Positions 1 through 6,091 of a stretch of 12,578 nucleotides of DNA are shown piece after piece; the first letter of the stretch is position 1; each line of letters opens with the position of its first letter. This DNA is from an uncultured Collinsella sp. GTDB taxonomy: Bacteria > Actinomycetota > Coriobacteriia > Coriobacteriales > Coriobacteriaceae. The notes beneath the pieces are model-generated. The model worked only from the letters and a program-made list of their open reading frames with translations. It had not been told where the DNA came from and made no database searches. The stretch covers positions 1 through 12,578 of the forward strand of contig CAAEEX010000001.1 of the NCBI GenBank assembly GCA_900755005.1, given 5' to 3'. The position numbers were made by a program, and so were the translations under genes.

Positions 1-7
1 AATCAAA

Positions 8-28
8 ACCACCCCTAAAAGGGGTGGT
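8..28 (-). repeat. Right-end subterminal hairpin of the IS200-type element
   Basis: A perfect 9-bp stem (8-16 with 20-28) closes a 3-nt loop and is followed on the minus strand by TTTTGAT. Its ACCACCC...GGGTGGT stem resembles the left-end hairpin at 702-720. TnpA proteins of this family recognise such subterminal hairpins. It could also act as a rho-independent terminator for minus-strand transcription leaving the element. Smaller hairpins lie between it and tnpA: AGGGT/ACCCT near 37-50, and GCCGGT-CAA-ACCGGC at 124-138 just after the tnpA stop. Confidence 0.55.
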
Positions 29-139
29 CTGCTCTTAGGGTATAACCCTTGGATTTCCGGCACGCGTCTAAAGGCGCCGGCCCTCACGGGGTTCGGGCCG
101 CACTGCAGATTGACCCGTGACGGGCCGGTCAAACCGGCG

Positions 140-610
140 CTATTTACGCCCCGGCCCCCTATCGAAGGGGTCCTCGTACTCCTTGACGCTCAGCCGATCG
201 ATCGCGATGTCGGCCTTCTCCTGCTCCCGGATGTACTTCGCGATGGTGGCCTCGTTCAGGCCGACGGTGGACACGTAGTAGCCCTCGGCCCAGAACTTCC
301 TGTTGCCGAACTTGTACTTCATGTTCGCGTGCTTGTCGAATATCATCAGCGAGCTCTTCCCCTTCAGGTAGCCCATCACGCTCGATACGCTGTACTTCGG
401 CGGTATCGCCAGCAGCATGTGGACGTGGTCGGGCATCAGGTGCCCCTCGATGATCTCTATCCCCTTGTACTGGCAGAGCTTCCTGAAGATCTCCCCAAGG
501 TCGGACCTTATTTGGTTGTAGATGACTTTGCGCCTATACTTCGGCGTGAACACGACGTGGTACTTGCACATCCACTTCGTGTGCGACAGGCTGTAGGCCT
601 TCTGGGCCAT
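140..610 (-). CDS. tnpA: IS200-type Y1 transposase TnpA
   Basis: This 156-residue HUH single-strand DNA transposase moves the element by cutting and joining DNA ends through one tyrosine. The HUH motif is His62-Val63-His64 (context MPDHVHMLL), and the catalytic tyrosine is most likely Tyr126 in KYIREQE, with the usual Gln four residues on (Gln130). The conserved N-terminal strand CKYHVVFTPKYRRK is present and the length is normal for the family, so the gene looks intact. I chose the ATG at 610 because the family begins a few residues before HVVFTPKYR. A longer in-frame reading up to 751 would add 47 residues that run through the left-end hairpins and look non-coding. A GGGCGG-like sequence lies upstream, but the ribosome binding site is weak, as is common for these genes. 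Stop TAG at 142-140. Confidence 0.93.
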   Translation of the reverse strand: MAQKAYSLSHTKWMCKYHVVFTPKYRRKVIYNQIRSDLGEIFRKLCQYKGIEIIEGHLMPDHVHMLLAIPPKYSVSSVMGYLKGKSSLMIFDKHANMKYKFGNRKFWAEGYYVSTVGLNEATIAKYIREQEKADIAIDRLSVKEYEDPFDRGPGRK

Positions 611-678
611 ACGCCACCACCGCCCTCTCGACTCGGATTCCTTGCGGCCTGAACAATCGCAAGTGTCCGGCGAGGGGG

Positions 679-745
679 CGGCTTTGTAAAGCCGTTTGGC
701 CCCACCCGCATAGCGGGTGGTTTCTGATGCGGCGCGCTGCGCGCC
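679..745 (-). repeat. Left-end hairpin cluster / tnpA leader of the IS200-type element
   Basis: Three stem-loops are packed between the tnpA start and the proposed left end. At 679-694 a 7-bp stem CGGCTTT/AAAGCCG; at 702-720 an 8-bp stem CCACCCGC-ATA-GCGGGTGG; at 731-745 a 7-bp stem GGCGCGC-T-GCGCGCC. The outermost one ends about 21 nt from the proposed cleavage point at 766/767, close to the spacing known for the left-end hairpin of IS608. The middle one shares the stem sequence of the right-end hairpin. In IS200 itself, leader structures limit transposase expression; the same role here is an inference. Confidence 0.45.
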
Positions 746-769
746 CCGCACAGGCTAAAGCCCGTAATC

Positions 770-803
770 AAAAAGAGCTGGCCGGGCAAAGCCCGACCAG
801 CTC
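770..803 (-). terminator. Rho-independent terminator (minus strand), proximal to the IS
   Basis: On the minus strand a 12-bp stem with one mismatch pairs 803-797 (GAGCTGG) with 781-775 and 795-791 with 787-783, around a 3-nt loop. It is followed directly by TTTTT (774-770) and GAT. It probably ends transcripts coming from the Ca2+ ATPase direction. The IS lies immediately beyond its T-tail. Confidence 0.65.
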
Positions 804-890
804 ACACACTTTCCCTCAGCTTATGGTCCCGAGAGGTTATCCGAAGGCCCGCCCGCCGGGAGGGGTTTCCTAAGGGCACATCCTTTATTC

Positions 891-923
891 AAAACGAGCG
901 GCCGAGCAATTGCTCGGCCGCTC
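891..923 (-). terminator. Rho-independent terminator (minus strand), second copy
   Basis: Positions 896-923 are a perfect 28-nt palindrome (GAGCGGCCGAGCAA and its complement), followed on the minus strand by G and TTTT (895-891). It lies 161 nt past the stop of the Ca2+ ATPase gene and is a likely terminator for it. The 3' flank on the plus strand, from CTCAC to CTTTCCCTCAGC (921-940), repeats that of the hairpin at 775-803 at exactly 120 bp distance, while the stem sequence differs. Confidence 0.6.
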
Positions 924-983
924 ACCTTCTTTCCCTCAGCCCTTTTTCATCCGCGCGGGAGTAAAGCCAGCAAGGATACCGTA

Positions 984-1072
984 GGGCCCACCCCGGGAGT
1001 GTTTTCTTCTGAGCGATCCCGCAGCGCGAAGCGCGAGGACCAGCGAAGAAGAAAACACGCAGGGGCGGGCCC
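984..1072. repeat. 89-nt imperfect inverted repeat downstream of the Ca2+ ATPase gene
   Basis: Outer arms pair GGGCCC (984-989) with GGGCCC (1067-1072), then CCCC (991-994) with GGGG (1062-1065). After an internal loop of 4 and 3 nt, GTGTTTTCTTCT (999-1010) pairs perfectly with AGAAGAAAACAC (1047-1058). The 36-nt apical part contains a smaller CGCG-rich hairpin. The structure starts 12 nt past the ATPase stop codon. It has no T-tract of its own, so a plain terminator is unlikely. A structured 3' UTR, an mRNA-stability element or the remnant of a small non-autonomous element are all possible. Confidence 0.5.
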
Positions 1073-1084
1073 GGACAGGTTAAC

Positions 1085-3766
1085 TTACTCCTTCTCGACC
1101 GCGCGCATGATCGCCTTGTAGATCTCCATCAGCGGAATGATCAGGAAGGCCAGGCCCAGCGCGGCAAGAACGCCCTTGAGCTCAAGCGTCACAGGGCCAA
1201 AGAACATCTCGGCAAGCGTCGGCTGTACGGTCACGATCACCGTCAGCACCAGCGCCAGCGCAGCGGAAGCCCACAGCCACTTGTTCTGCTTCTTCATGGT
1301 GAACAGCGACGCACGACGGCTGCGCATATTGAAGCAGTGGAAAATCTCGACCATGTTGAGCGTGATGAACGCCATCATCACACCTTCCTCGTCGGCATTG
1401 CCGGCGATCATATCGGCGATGTGGATGTAGCCCATGTCAAAGTACACGCCCACAAAGAAGCTCGCCAGCACCAGCACGGTGATGATCAGACCCTGGACCA
1501 CGCAGTCCAGACCCATATTGCCGGCAAAGACACCGTCCTTGGCGTTGCGCGGCTTGCGCTTCATAATGTCGCCCTCGGCGTCCTCCATGCCCAGCGCGAG
1601 CGCGGGGAAACAGTCGGTAACCAGGTTCACCCACAGCAGCTGCACCGGCTGGAAGATGGTAAAGCCGATGAGCGTGGCGATAAACACCGAGAAGACCTCG
1701 GCAAGGTTGGCCGAAAGCAGGAACTGGATGACCTTGCGGATGTTGTCGTAGATGCGACGGCCCTCTTCGCAGGCACCGATGATGGTGGCGAAGTTGTCGT
1801 CGGCAAGCACCATGTCGGCGACGTTCTTGGTGACATCGGTACCGGTGATGCCCATGCCCACGCCGATGTCGGCGCGCTTGATGGACGGGGCGTCGTTGAC
1901 GCCGTCGCCCGTCATGGCCACGATCTGGTCGCGCGACTTCCAAGCCTCGACGATGCGGGTCTTGTGCTCGGGCTGGACGCGGGCGTACACGCCGTAGTCC
2001 TCGATGTGCGCGTCGAGCTCCTCGTCGCTCATGCGGTCGAGGTCGGCGCCCGTGATTGCCTGGCTGCGATCGGCGACGATACCCAGCTGCTTGGCGATGG
2101 CCACGGCGGTGTCGATGTGGTCGCCCGTGATCATGACGGTGCGAATGCCAGCGTCGTGGGCCTCGCGGATGGCTTCGGCCACCTCGGGACGAACCGGGTC
2201 AATCATGCCGGACAGGCCGCAGAAGACCAGGTCGTGCTCGAGCGCAGCGGGGCTGCAGTCGCTCGGGACCTCGGTGTAGGTGCGGCTTGCCAGCGCCAGC
2301 ACGCGCAGAGCCTCGTCGGCCATGGCCTTGTTGGCGGCCACGAGCTCGGCGCGACGCTCCTCGGTCAGCGGGACGACCTTTTCGCCCTCGTAGATATGGG
2401 TGCACAGGCCGATCACCACGTCGGGCGCACCCTTGGTGTACTGCTCGTACTCGCCGTCAAGGGTCTCGACGACCACGGACATCATCTTGCGGCCCGAGTC
2501 AAACGGGGCCTCGCCCACGCGCGGATGCTCGGCAGTCAGGCCAGTGAGGCCCGCCTTGCCGGCGTCGTTGACGAGCGCGCACTCAGTCGGCTCGCCCACG
2601 GCCTCGCCCAGCTCCTCGTCCCACTGAGCATCGGAGCACAGCGCCATGCCGGCCAGGAACTTCTCCTTGGGCGCAGCGAGCTCGTGCTTGACGACGGTCA
2701 TCTTGTTTTGGGTAAGGGTACCGGTCTTGTCGGAGCAGATGGTCTGCGTGCAGCCAAGGGTCTCGACGGCAGAGAGCTTGCGGATAATCGCCTGGCGCTT
2801 GGCCATCTTGGTCACGCCAAGCGAAAGGACGATGGTCACGACGGCGACCAGGCCCTCGGGGATGGCAGCGACGGCGAGCGAGACGGCGACCATAAAGGTA
2901 TCGAGCAGGGCGGTCGGGTCGGTAAGAACGTTGCCCACGCCGTGGCGGATGATATCAACGCCAAAGATGACGACGCAGATGACGATAACCATAATGGTAA
3001 GGATGCGGCTGAGCTCGGCGAGCTTCACTTGCAACGGCGTGAGCTCTTCCTTGGCCTCGGCCAGGGCGCCGGCGATCTTGCCCATCTCGGTGTTCATGCC
3101 GGTGCCGACCACGACGGCGCGACCACGGCCGTACACGACGGTGGAGCCCATATAGCACATGTTCTTACGGTCGCCGAGCGGCACGTCATCGGTGCCCGCA
3201 GCGAGCTCGATCACGTTGGCGTGCTTCTCTACGGGCACGGACTCGCCGGTGAGCGCGGCCTCTTCGATCTTCATCGTGGCGCTCTCGAGCACGCGGCAGT
3301 CGGCCGGGACGGAGTCGCCCGCCTCGAGCATGATCACGTCGCCGGGCACGAGCTCGGCGCTCGGCAGGTGCACGAGCTTGCCGTCGCGCAGCACCTTGGA
3401 CTGCGCCGCACTCATCTCCTGCAGGGCCTCGAGGGCCTCCTCGCTCTTGGCTTCCTGGACCACGCCCAGCACCGAGTTGACGATAACGACGAACATGATG
3501 ATGGCAACATCGGCAAAGTCGGGCTCGCCCTTGACCATGCCCGTGAGCGCACTGATGACGGCGGCAACGATCAGCATGATGACCATGGGGTCGGCCATCT
3601 GCTCAAAGAAACGCTTCCACAGCGGTGTCTTCTCGGCTTCCTCGAGCTTGTTAGGGCCTGTCTTGGCGAGGCGCGAAGACGCCTCGTCGTTGCTCAGGCC
3701 GAGGTTCTCATCGACACCTTGGTCGCTGAGCACCTCCGCCGCGGCGGACAGGTATTCCTTTTGCAT
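1085..3766 (-). CDS. P-type Ca2+-transporting ATPase (P-IIA-like)
   Basis: This 893-residue membrane pump uses ATP to export Ca2+ from the cytoplasm. It shows the full P-type set in order: actuator-domain TGES (173-176), M4 AAIPEGL with Glu304, phosphorylation site CSDKTGTLT (Asp346), nucleotide-binding KGAPD (445-449), TGDH (548-551) and hinge TGDGVNDAP (619-627). About ten membrane segments are visible, including the four-helix C-terminal block. Ca2+-site residues are present in M5 (Asn687, Glu690) and M6 (Asn714, Asp718). However, the M8 position matching SERCA Glu908 is Arg817, as in the Listeria pump LMCA1, which suggests one Ca2+ per cycle. Length is normal. The ATG at 3766 has a strong AGGAGGGG ribosome binding site at 3781-3774. 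It is transcribed divergently from pyk and alone. P-II pumps for other ions are less likely given the intact site II residues. Confidence 0.93.
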   Translation of the reverse strand: MQKEYLSAAAEVLSDQGVDENLGLSNDEASSRLAKTGPNKLEEAEKTPLWKRFFEQMADPMVIMLIVAAVISALTGMVKGEPDFADVAIIMFVVIVNSVLGVVQEAKSEEALEALQEMSAAQSKVLRDGKLVHLPSAELVPGDVIMLEAGDSVPADCRVLESATMKIEEAALTGESVPVEKHANVIELAAGTDDVPLGDRKNMCYMGSTVVYGRGRAVVVGTGMNTEMGKIAGALAEAKEELTPLQVKLAELSRILTIMVIVICVVIFGVDIIRHGVGNVLTDPTALLDTFMVAVSLAVAAIPEGLVAVVTIVLSLGVTKMAKRQAIIRKLSAVETLGCTQTICSDKTGTLTQNKMTVVKHELAAPKEKFLAGMALCSDAQWDEELGEAVGEPTECALVNDAGKAGLTGLTAEHPRVGEAPFDSGRKMMSVVVETLDGEYEQYTKGAPDVVIGLCTHIYEGEKVVPLTEERRAELVAANKAMADEALRVLALASRTYTEVPSDCSPAALEHDLVFCGLSGMIDPVRPEVAEAIREAHDAGIRTVMITGDHIDTAVAIAKQLGIVADRSQAITGADLDRMSDEELDAHIEDYGVYARVQPEHKTRIVEAWKSRDQIVAMTGDGVNDAPSIKRADIGVGMGITGTDVTKNVADMVLADDNFATIIGACEEGRRIYDNIRKVIQFLLSANLAEVFSVFIATLIGFTIFQPVQLLWVNLVTDCFPALALGMEDAEGDIMKRKPRNAKDGVFAGNMGLDCVVQGLIITVLVLASFFVGVYFDMGYIHIADMIAGNADEEGVMMAFITLNMVEIFHCFNMRSRRASLFTMKKQNKWLWASAALALVLTVIVTVQPTLAEMFFGPVTLELKGVLAALGLAFLIIPLMEIYKAIMRAVEKE

Positions 3767-3776
3767 ATAGAGTCCC

Positions 3777-3830
3777 CTCCTGGGATTCGGGCCACTCAGC
3801 AGATTGATGCCCGATCATAATTCCCAGGAG
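3777..3830 (-). promoter_or_regulatory. Leader hairpin that can mask the Ca2+ ATPase ribosome binding site
   Basis: In the mRNA (minus strand) CTCCTGGGA (3830-3822) is a perfect 9-bp complement of TCCCAGGAG (3785-3777), and the latter overlaps the AGGAGGGG ribosome binding site. A second stem, CGGGC (3813-3809) with GCCCG (3792-3788), stacks inside, leaving a 16-nt loop. If transcription starts upstream of 3830 the hairpin would hide the ribosome binding site and could act as a switch. A good -10 match (TATGAT, 3819-3814) lies inside the structure without a clear -35. If that is the real promoter, the hairpin would not form in RNA and the dyad might instead be a protein site. Confidence 0.45.
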
Positions 3831-3934
3831 AAGGGCAAGGGCTCATCAAGGCTGCCGTGCTGAGCGGCAGTTGATAGTGGAGCTATGGTACCCCAAAGCG
3901 ACGCGTCTAGCCAAAACAATCGGTTTGGAAATAT

Positions 3935-3958
3935 GGTCCGCACGCAACGGTGCAGACC
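3935..3958. promoter_or_regulatory. Dyad in the ATPase-pyk divergent gap
   Basis: GGTC-n-GCAC (3935-3943) mirrors GTGC-n-GACC (3950-3958) around 6 nt. It lies near the middle of the 442-nt gene-free divergent stretch (3767-4208) and has no T-tract, so an operator or a chance hairpin are the options. The rest of the gap holds the ATPase leader, this dyad, an AT-rich tract near 4050-4083 and the pyk promoter. I see no convincing small gene there. Confidence 0.2.
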
Positions 3959-4103
3959 GTGTGATGCTCAACATTGGTAAAACGTTTTTTCTTCGGCACA
4001 TCGCCAAACTGACATATCTCCCAGATAGCAGCGGTTGGAGTGGTTGGTAAAGATTTTTCATATACCGTTTTTCCCGCAAAAAATGAACTTCCATTTCGGC
4101 ATA

Positions 4104-4145
4104 CGGTCGATTTTTTGGGGTATTCGGTCGGCATTTCGTTATAAT
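4104..4145 (+). promoter_or_regulatory. Promoter of pyk with paired CGGTCG motifs
   Basis: A perfect -10 box TATAAT stands at 4140-4145. The -35 is poor: TTGGGG at 4115-4120 would need a 19-nt spacer. Two CGGTCG motifs (4104-4109 and 4125-4130) lie 21 bp apart, two helical turns, one upstream of and one inside the -35/-10 spacer. The weak -35 plus phased repeats suggests control by a DNA-binding regulator, unidentified. The predicted start near 4152 gives a leader of about 57 nt. Confidence 0.55.
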
Positions 4146-4208
4146 CATCTCGGTTTTATTTCTTATGGTTTATCTATCAGCGCAAGACGATGTCAGATGG
4201 AGGTCTGA

Positions 4209-5669
4209 ATGTACAAGCGCACTAAGATTGTATGCACCATGGGTCCCGCCTGCGATAGCGACGAGACCATCCGCGAGATGATCAAGGCGGGCATGAACGT
4301 CGCCCGTTTTAACTTCTCGCACGGCTCCTACGACGAGCACCACGGTCGCATCGAGCGCGTCCGCCGTATTTCCAAGGAGCTCGGTCTGCCTGTCGGCATC
4401 CTGCTCGACACCAAGGGCCCCGAGGTCCGCACCGGCCTTCTGGTCGACGGCAAGAAGGTTGCCGTCAAGACCGGCGATAAGATCGTCGTCACCGCTCAGC
4501 CCACGTCCGAGGATTTCCACGGCACCGCTGAGCACATCTCCCTCGACTACCTGGCTCTGCCTTCCGAGGTCGAGAAGGGCTCCCTCATCCTGATCGATGA
4601 CGGCCTGGTTGCCCTCGAGGTCGAGTCCGTCAGCGGCCAGGACATGACCTGCGTCGTTAAGAACGACGGCCTGATCGGCGAGCGCAAGGGCGTCAACATG
4701 CCCAACGTCAACATCTCGCTGCCCGCCATCACCGAGCGCGATCGTCAGGACATCCTCTTTGGCCTGACCGAGAACATCGACTACATCGCCGCTTCCTTCA
4801 TCCGTGACGGCGAGTCCGTCCGCGGCATCCGCAAGCTTTGCCGCGAGAACGGTGGCGAGCACGTGACGATCTTCCCGAAGATCGAGTGCGCCCTGGGCGT
4901 CGAGAACTTCGACGAGATCCTCGAGGCTTCCGACGGCATCATGGTCGCCCGTGGCGACCTGGGTATCGAGATCAAGCCCGAGCTCGTTCCGCACATCCAG
5001 AAGGAGATCATCGCCAAGTGCAACGCGGCCTACAAGCCCGTTATCACCGCTACGCAGATGCTCGACTCCATGCAGCAGAACCCGCGCCCGACGCGCGCCG
5101 AGGTTGCCGACGTTGCTAACGCCATCTACGACGGCACCGACGCCGTTATGCTCTCTGGCGAGTCCGCTGCCGGTAAGTACCCGGTCGAGGCCGTTAAGAT
5201 GCAGGCCAGCATTGCTCTCGAGACCGAGAAGTACCTCCCGGCCCACGCTCCGCTCGAGGTTCCGGCCGACGCTCACGGCACCCGCGTCGTCAACAACGTT
5301 GTGGGTATGTCCGCTGTGAACATGGCCACCACCGTTGGCGCCAAGTGCATCACCGTGCCGACGACCACCGGTCGTACCGCACGCCTGATCTCGCACTTCC
5401 GTCCCAACATGCCGATCTGCGCGTTCTCCCGCCACGAGTGGGCCGTCCAGCAGATGATCATGTACTGGGGCGTTATCCCGCACCAGGCCGAGATTACCCA
5501 GGGCACCGTCAACGGCACGATCGTCAAGGCGATCGAGACCGCTAAGGAGCTCGGCTACGTCGAGGCCGGCGATCTGACCGTCGCTACCGCCGGCGATCCC
5601 CGCATGAGTGTTCAGCTCGAGGACAAGGTCTCCTCGACCAACGTCGCTTACGTCGCTCAGGTGCGCTAA
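4209..5669 (+). CDS. pyk: Pyruvate kinase
   Basis: The 486-residue cytoplasmic enzyme catalyses the last step of glycolysis, phosphoenolpyruvate plus ADP to pyruvate plus ATP. Recognisable parts are the N-terminal strand KIVCTMGPA with the nucleotide-binding ARFNFSHG (Arg33, Asn35, Ser37), DTKGPEVRTG (Asp67, Lys69), and the signature IFPKIECALGV with the catalytic Lys224 and metal ligand Glu226. Then follow VARGDLG (metal ligand Asp250), ATQMLDSM, and the substrate-loop region RAEVADVANAIYDGTDAVML. The small B domain lies at roughly residues 72-170 and the C-terminal allosteric domain at about 355-486. Length is slightly above the usual 470. The ATG at 4209 follows GGAGG (4199-4203) by 5 nt. 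It stands as a single transcription unit between its own promoter and terminator, and its GCC/GTC/AAG-rich codon use fits a highly expressed gene. Confidence 0.97.
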   Translation: MYKRTKIVCTMGPACDSDETIREMIKAGMNVARFNFSHGSYDEHHGRIERVRRISKELGLPVGILLDTKGPEVRTGLLVDGKKVAVKTGDKIVVTAQPTSEDFHGTAEHISLDYLALPSEVEKGSLILIDDGLVALEVESVSGQDMTCVVKNDGLIGERKGVNMPNVNISLPAITERDRQDILFGLTENIDYIAASFIRDGESVRGIRKLCRENGGEHVTIFPKIECALGVENFDEILEASDGIMVARGDLGIEIKPELVPHIQKEIIAKCNAAYKPVITATQMLDSMQQNPRPTRAEVADVANAIYDGTDAVMLSGESAAGKYPVEAVKMQASIALETEKYLPAHAPLEVPADAHGTRVVNNVVGMSAVNMATTVGAKCITVPTTTGRTARLISHFRPNMPICAFSRHEWAVQQMIMYWGVIPHQAEITQGTVNGTIVKAIETAKELGYVEAGDLTVATAGDPRMSVQLEDKVSSTNVAYVAQVR

Positions 5670-5700
5670 ATCGCACTTGCAAGCACGCTTGCATTGCAAA

Positions 5701-5734
5701 GGGCCCGGAAGGCAAAGCCTTCCGGGCCCTTTTT
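5701..5734 (+). terminator. Strong rho-independent terminator of pyk
   Basis: A perfect 13-bp stem GGGCCCGGAAGGC (5701-5713) pairs with 5717-5729 around AAA, followed by TTTTT (5730-5734). The AAA at 5698-5700 extends it and gives a weak terminator on the other strand. A smaller perfect hairpin TGCAAGC-AC-GCTTGCA (5678-5693) lies between the stop codon and this terminator. Confidence 0.92.
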
Positions 5735-5912
5735 CTGTGCCAATGCCGCCCCACGGCAAAACACGCACGCATTTCTTTACCAAAAACGCGAAATCCACCC
5801 TTCGAGGCCCAATAAATAAAGCCCCAAGCGCTAAAAATGTTCGCCCGGCGGCAAACCCACACCTTAATCGACGCTGCTAAATCGTTTTAGCAAGAGCCAG
5901 ATCGACCTGTAT
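5735..5912. other. Gene-free stretch between the pyk terminator and the inverted repeat
   Basis: No convincing coding region is seen; the longer open frames here lack ribosome binding sites and cross the terminator. Together with the region to 6091 this makes a 357-nt gene-free gap. The one structure of note is TGCTAAA-TCGT-TTTAGCA at 5875-5892, a 7-bp hairpin without a T-tail that could be an operator or a minor hairpin. Confidence 0.4.
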
Positions 5913-6040
5913 TTCGGAAGTATGCGGCAAATTCTAAGACCTCCGAGCACACCCCGTTTTTTCGCAACAAAATGCCTGATAAACTAGCCTCAAAAGCCAG
6001 GTCTGCTCACAGGATTCAGATTTTGCCGCATACTTCCGAA
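5913..6040. repeat. 19-bp perfect inverted repeat flanking the putative promoter of the AbiEi/DUF559-like gene
   Basis: TTCGGAAGTATGCGGCAAA (5913-5931) recurs as its exact reverse complement at 6022-6040. With one mismatch the match extends to 22 of 23 (5913-5935 and 6018-6040). The arms are 86-90 bp apart and bracket a weak promoter candidate (TTTTTT 5957-5962, 17 nt, TAAACT 5980-5985). The second arm ends 51 nt before the start codon. AbiEi antitoxins repress their own operon by binding inverted repeats of about 23 bp in their promoter, so these arms are a reasonable autoregulatory site; that link is inferred. Confidence 0.7.
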
Positions 6041-6091
6041 TTGACGCTGGCATCGCACGGTCCAAAAGCACATTTCGACCTGGAGGACGTC

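Larger units (their letters stand above)
2..766 (-). mobile_element. IS200-type (IS200/IS605 family) insertion sequence, TnpA only
   Basis: The element holds a single Y1 transposase gene and no tnpB. Read on the minus strand, the flank at 771-767 is TTGAT, and the right end also finishes in TTGAT at 6-2. That is the pentanucleotide target known for ISDra2 of the same family, so I place the ends at 766 (left end) and 2 (right end), about 765 bp, a normal length for this group. Hairpins occur near both ends, as expected for single-strand transposition without terminal inverted repeats or target duplication. The transposase call is firm. The exact ends are inference and would be settled by an empty-site comparison. 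Confidence 0.6.

Noticed and set aside
110..652. A 180-codon plus-strand frame over the transposase gene
   Set aside because: It is antisense to a well-supported tnpA and has no recognisable protein features.
611..751. N-terminal extension of tnpA by 47 codons
   Set aside because: It runs through the left-end hairpins and has no counterpart in TnpA proteins, which start near the MAQKAYSL position.
1..766. A TnpB nuclease or omegaRNA partner in the insertion sequence
   Set aside because: There is no room for tnpB between the ends, and the 139 nt after tnpA show only small hairpins.
1337..3820. An 827-codon open frame on the plus strand opposite the Ca2+ ATPase gene
   Set aside because: It is complementary to a clear P-type ATPase. 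Its His/Asp/Gly/Val-rich protein resembles no family, and such frames arise from GC-biased codon use that avoids TTA, CTA and TCA.
3846..4148. A 100-codon minus-strand frame in the ATPase-pyk gap
   Set aside because: No ribosome binding site or family resemblance; its start overlaps the pyk -10 box.
4170..5798. A 542-codon open frame on the minus strand opposite pyk
   Set aside because: It crosses the pyk ribosome binding site and terminator, and its Leu/Asp/Gly/Val-rich protein has the composition of an antisense shadow.
5972..6091. 40-codon N-terminal extension of the AbiEi/DUF559-like gene
   Set aside because: It overlaps the second inverted-repeat arm, has no ribosome binding site, and a strong GGAGG precedes the ATG at 6092.
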